DNA of 64,000 nt from Trichoplax adhaerens (Eukaryota > Placozoa > Uniplacotomia > Trichoplacea > Trichoplacidae): positions 9,445,650-9,509,649 of the forward strand of contig NW_002060945.1 in NCBI RefSeq assembly GCF_000150275.1, read 5' to 3'. Below, in pieces: positions 62,401 through 64,000 of this stretch (position 1 is the first letter of the stretch; each line of letters starts with the position of its first letter). The notes beneath the pieces were generated by a model, which saw nothing but the letters and a program-made list of their open reading frames with translations, was not told the DNA's origin and did no database searches. A program made the translations under genes and the position numbers.

Positions 62401-63901
62401 GGATAAATTTCATTCTTTTCATAGTTGTAGACAAAAGTTGTCTACTTTAGTGTAAAAAAAATAAATAAGATCTTAAAGTAATTGCCCTCAGGGCATAATC
62501 GTATTGTCACATCAGTAGGTCATTTCTATTCTCTTTCCTTCGTAAACTAGTGGAAAAGTCAACAAAAATGCTGTAAATAATCATGGTACTTCAGTTCCAT
62601 CTGCAATAACATCCAGTTATTCACTGTTATGTTGATTAAAATTTATCCTTCTTTCGTTATTGCCAAATTCGTCAAAAAACTTTTCCTTCATACGAGGAGT
62701 TTCTATTTCGGAAATACTTTCGTAATATTTATCGCCCACTACAGTTCAATGGGTTTAAGGTTAATTTTACTCTTTTTCTCATTTTGAAATATGGCAATTG
62801 TTCTTGTCAGAAATATCATCTGGCAGTTGATATGTCATTAATATTTCACTAATTGTTATCATATTTATATCTTATATAATTCAATAAGGTAACGCGCAAT
62901 AAATAAGATATCATATCGAGATATATTAAATTATTAAATCATAAGAATTTCATGAACCAAAATATAAAACGATTTTTTAGTGATAGAGTTCAATAAGATA
63001 GCTTTACTGGAGCAGATCTTACATCTAGATACGTTAAATTGTTAAATCGTAAGAATCTTGTTAATTAAACTAGTAGAATAATTTTAAATAATGACCAAAG
63101 AATATCATCCCTTTATTCTCGACTTCTTCATACTAGAATGTAAGCATTCAAGTTGACTAATATGATAAAATAACAACATACTACTTACCTTAACTTTATT
63201 CATCTAATGTTATACTAAGAATTCAAGCTGATTATGAGGAAACATCGCTATATCTTACATAGATTGACTTTATGTACAAGTCTTGATTAGATTAATTATT
63301 ACCTTTTGAAAATCATTTGATAAGCACCATGACATAGGCACGTTATTACGGTATAAGAAAAATGATTTCAATATATATTACTATAATAAACTATCACTTT
63401 GATCGATCTGAGTAAAATCACTTCGACTTTATAGCTACAGAATAGGGAAATATCTATACAAGGTTTAAATTAATCTAAAATTAAATACACTCGAATTGAG
63501 TAACATGATAAAGCAACACCATTTTATTTGCAATAACTTTACTAATCTATTGCCTAGATAGACTGACTTTATATTCAAAGTCTGAATAAGATTTAACGTC
63601 GGTTGCAGTAGGAATATTATAGCTACATTCTTGTGACAAGAAAAGAAATTGATTTAATACTAATTATACTACTGTAACATGATATTACTTTGATTTGTCT
63701 GGGTAAAATTATTTTAACTAAAGCTATTCCATAATAAAATGGCAATGTAGGATTTAAATTGATTTATAAACTCAAAGTTTTATGTTATTATTTTCCTTTT
63801 TCCAATTTAGATCGTCCATTGACAGTTATTAGGACTAGCAATTCCATCGTAGCTGGAGTCTTAGGAAGAGATGCAAGTTTGGAATGCATCCCTGGTGGAC
63901 G
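59441..63901 (+). CDS. L1CAM-like adhesion receptor, third paralogue (5' part; runs off the window)
   Basis: Five exons can be seen: 59441-59510 (signal peptide, MALWILGIYLLG...), 60084-60392 (Ig1), 61778-62092 (Ig2), 62309-62329 (21-nt microexon), 63811-63901 (first half of Ig3). Phases 1, 1, 1, 1, 2 are the same as in genes 1 and 2, and so is the phase 2 break inside Ig3 (donor GTATGT). Ig1 starts PSDVIIMGG against PSNVYLAGG in gene 1. Introns are longer than in genes 1-2 (573, 1,385, 216 and 1,481 nt). Ig2 ends in LNYTCEA but lacks the first canonical cysteine. The Ig2 donor could be GTAAAG (62,093) or GTAATA (62,099), both phase 1. The rest of the gene lies beyond the right edge. Confidence 0.78.
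61330..61690. repeat. Degenerate local repeats in gene 3 intron 2
   Basis: A gatatttaatcatg...ttgatttcaat block near 61,419 recurs near 61,536. An actaattac...aatttgatata block near 61,365 recurs near 61,585-61,660. About two degenerate copies. Confidence 0.5.
62309..62329 (+). CDS. Gene 3 exon 4: 21-nt microexon, Cys-x4-Cys loop
   Basis: Encodes A-C-S-G-S-T-C between AG (62,307-62,308) and GTAAGT. Same length, phase and cysteine spacing as in genes 1 and 2, though the nucleotide sequence differs. Confidence 0.75.
62925..63080. repeat. Two-copy tandem repeat in gene 3 intron 4, unit about 100 bp
   Basis: An atatattaaattattaaatc-like block followed by ataagaattt and a short tttaat tail occurs near 62,923 and again near 63,030. 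Confidence 0.6.
63120..63775. repeat. Two-copy tandem repeat in gene 3 intron 4, unit about 300-330 bp
   Basis: Recurring blocks include attgactttatgtacaagtc (63,263) against actgactttatattcaaagt (63,562), tatcactttgatcgatctg (63,391) against tattactttgatttgtctg (63,685), and the following gggtaaaat...tttaa and tttaaattaat blocks. Confidence 0.75.
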
Positions 63902-64000
63902 GTATGTGGATAAATTAAGTATTTGAAAGCTAGTTAGGTTAATTTTAATTGATGAGAGAATATCGGCACTTGATTTATCCATCTAAAAATGCCATGGCAC

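Overview
The window looks like nuclear DNA of an early-branching animal, most likely a placozoan (Trichoplax/Hoilungia-like). It is AT-rich. Its genes have many short exons separated by AT-rich introns of about 110-570 bp with GT..AG borders. The proteins are animal-specific: immunoglobulin (Ig) plus fibronectin type III (FN3) adhesion receptors and a metabotropic-glutamate-like class C GPCR. The species call is inference; a sponge or cnidarian is not excluded from sequence reading alone.

Layout. (1) 1-2,400: non-coding DNA with a two-copy 150-bp direct repeat and a palindrome. (2) About 2,400-19,180 (unit A) and 20,375-37,430 (unit B) are two direct tandem copies of a 17-kb segment, separated by a 1.2-kb spacer. 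Each carries roughly 6 kb of non-coding upstream DNA, one 19-exon gene on the + strand (8,871-16,290 and 27,211-34,721), and a 3' flank ending in a 200-245-bp tandem array. (3) 38,493-41,108 on the minus strand: a single-exon 871-residue class C GPCR. (4) 41,109-59,440: 18 kb in which I see no gene, but at least eight unrelated tandem arrays. (5) 59,441 to the right edge: the first five exons of a third, more diverged paralogue of the tandem genes.

The three + strand genes form an L1CAM/neuroglian-family cluster. The two complete ones encode a signal peptide, six Ig domains, four FN3 domains, one transmembrane helix and a cytoplasmic tail. The tail carries a SFIGEY motif, matching the FIGQY ankyrin-binding signature of the L1 family, plus a YxxPhi motif and a C-terminal class I PDZ ligand. 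The proteins are therefore expected at the plasma membrane, mediating adhesion outside and linking to ankyrin/spectrin inside.

The most notable points are: a conserved 21-nt microexon between Ig2 and Ig3 encoding a Cys-x4-Cys loop; in-frame alternative donors 12 nt apart plus a 16-nt exon just after the membrane; near-identity of the central gene body (introns included) between copies while Ig1-Ig2, the tail and the flanks have diverged, which suggests gene conversion; a missing Ig2 cysteine in the third paralogue; and a GPCR pocket that keeps the amino-acid-binding residues but lacks the usual distal-carboxylate arginine.
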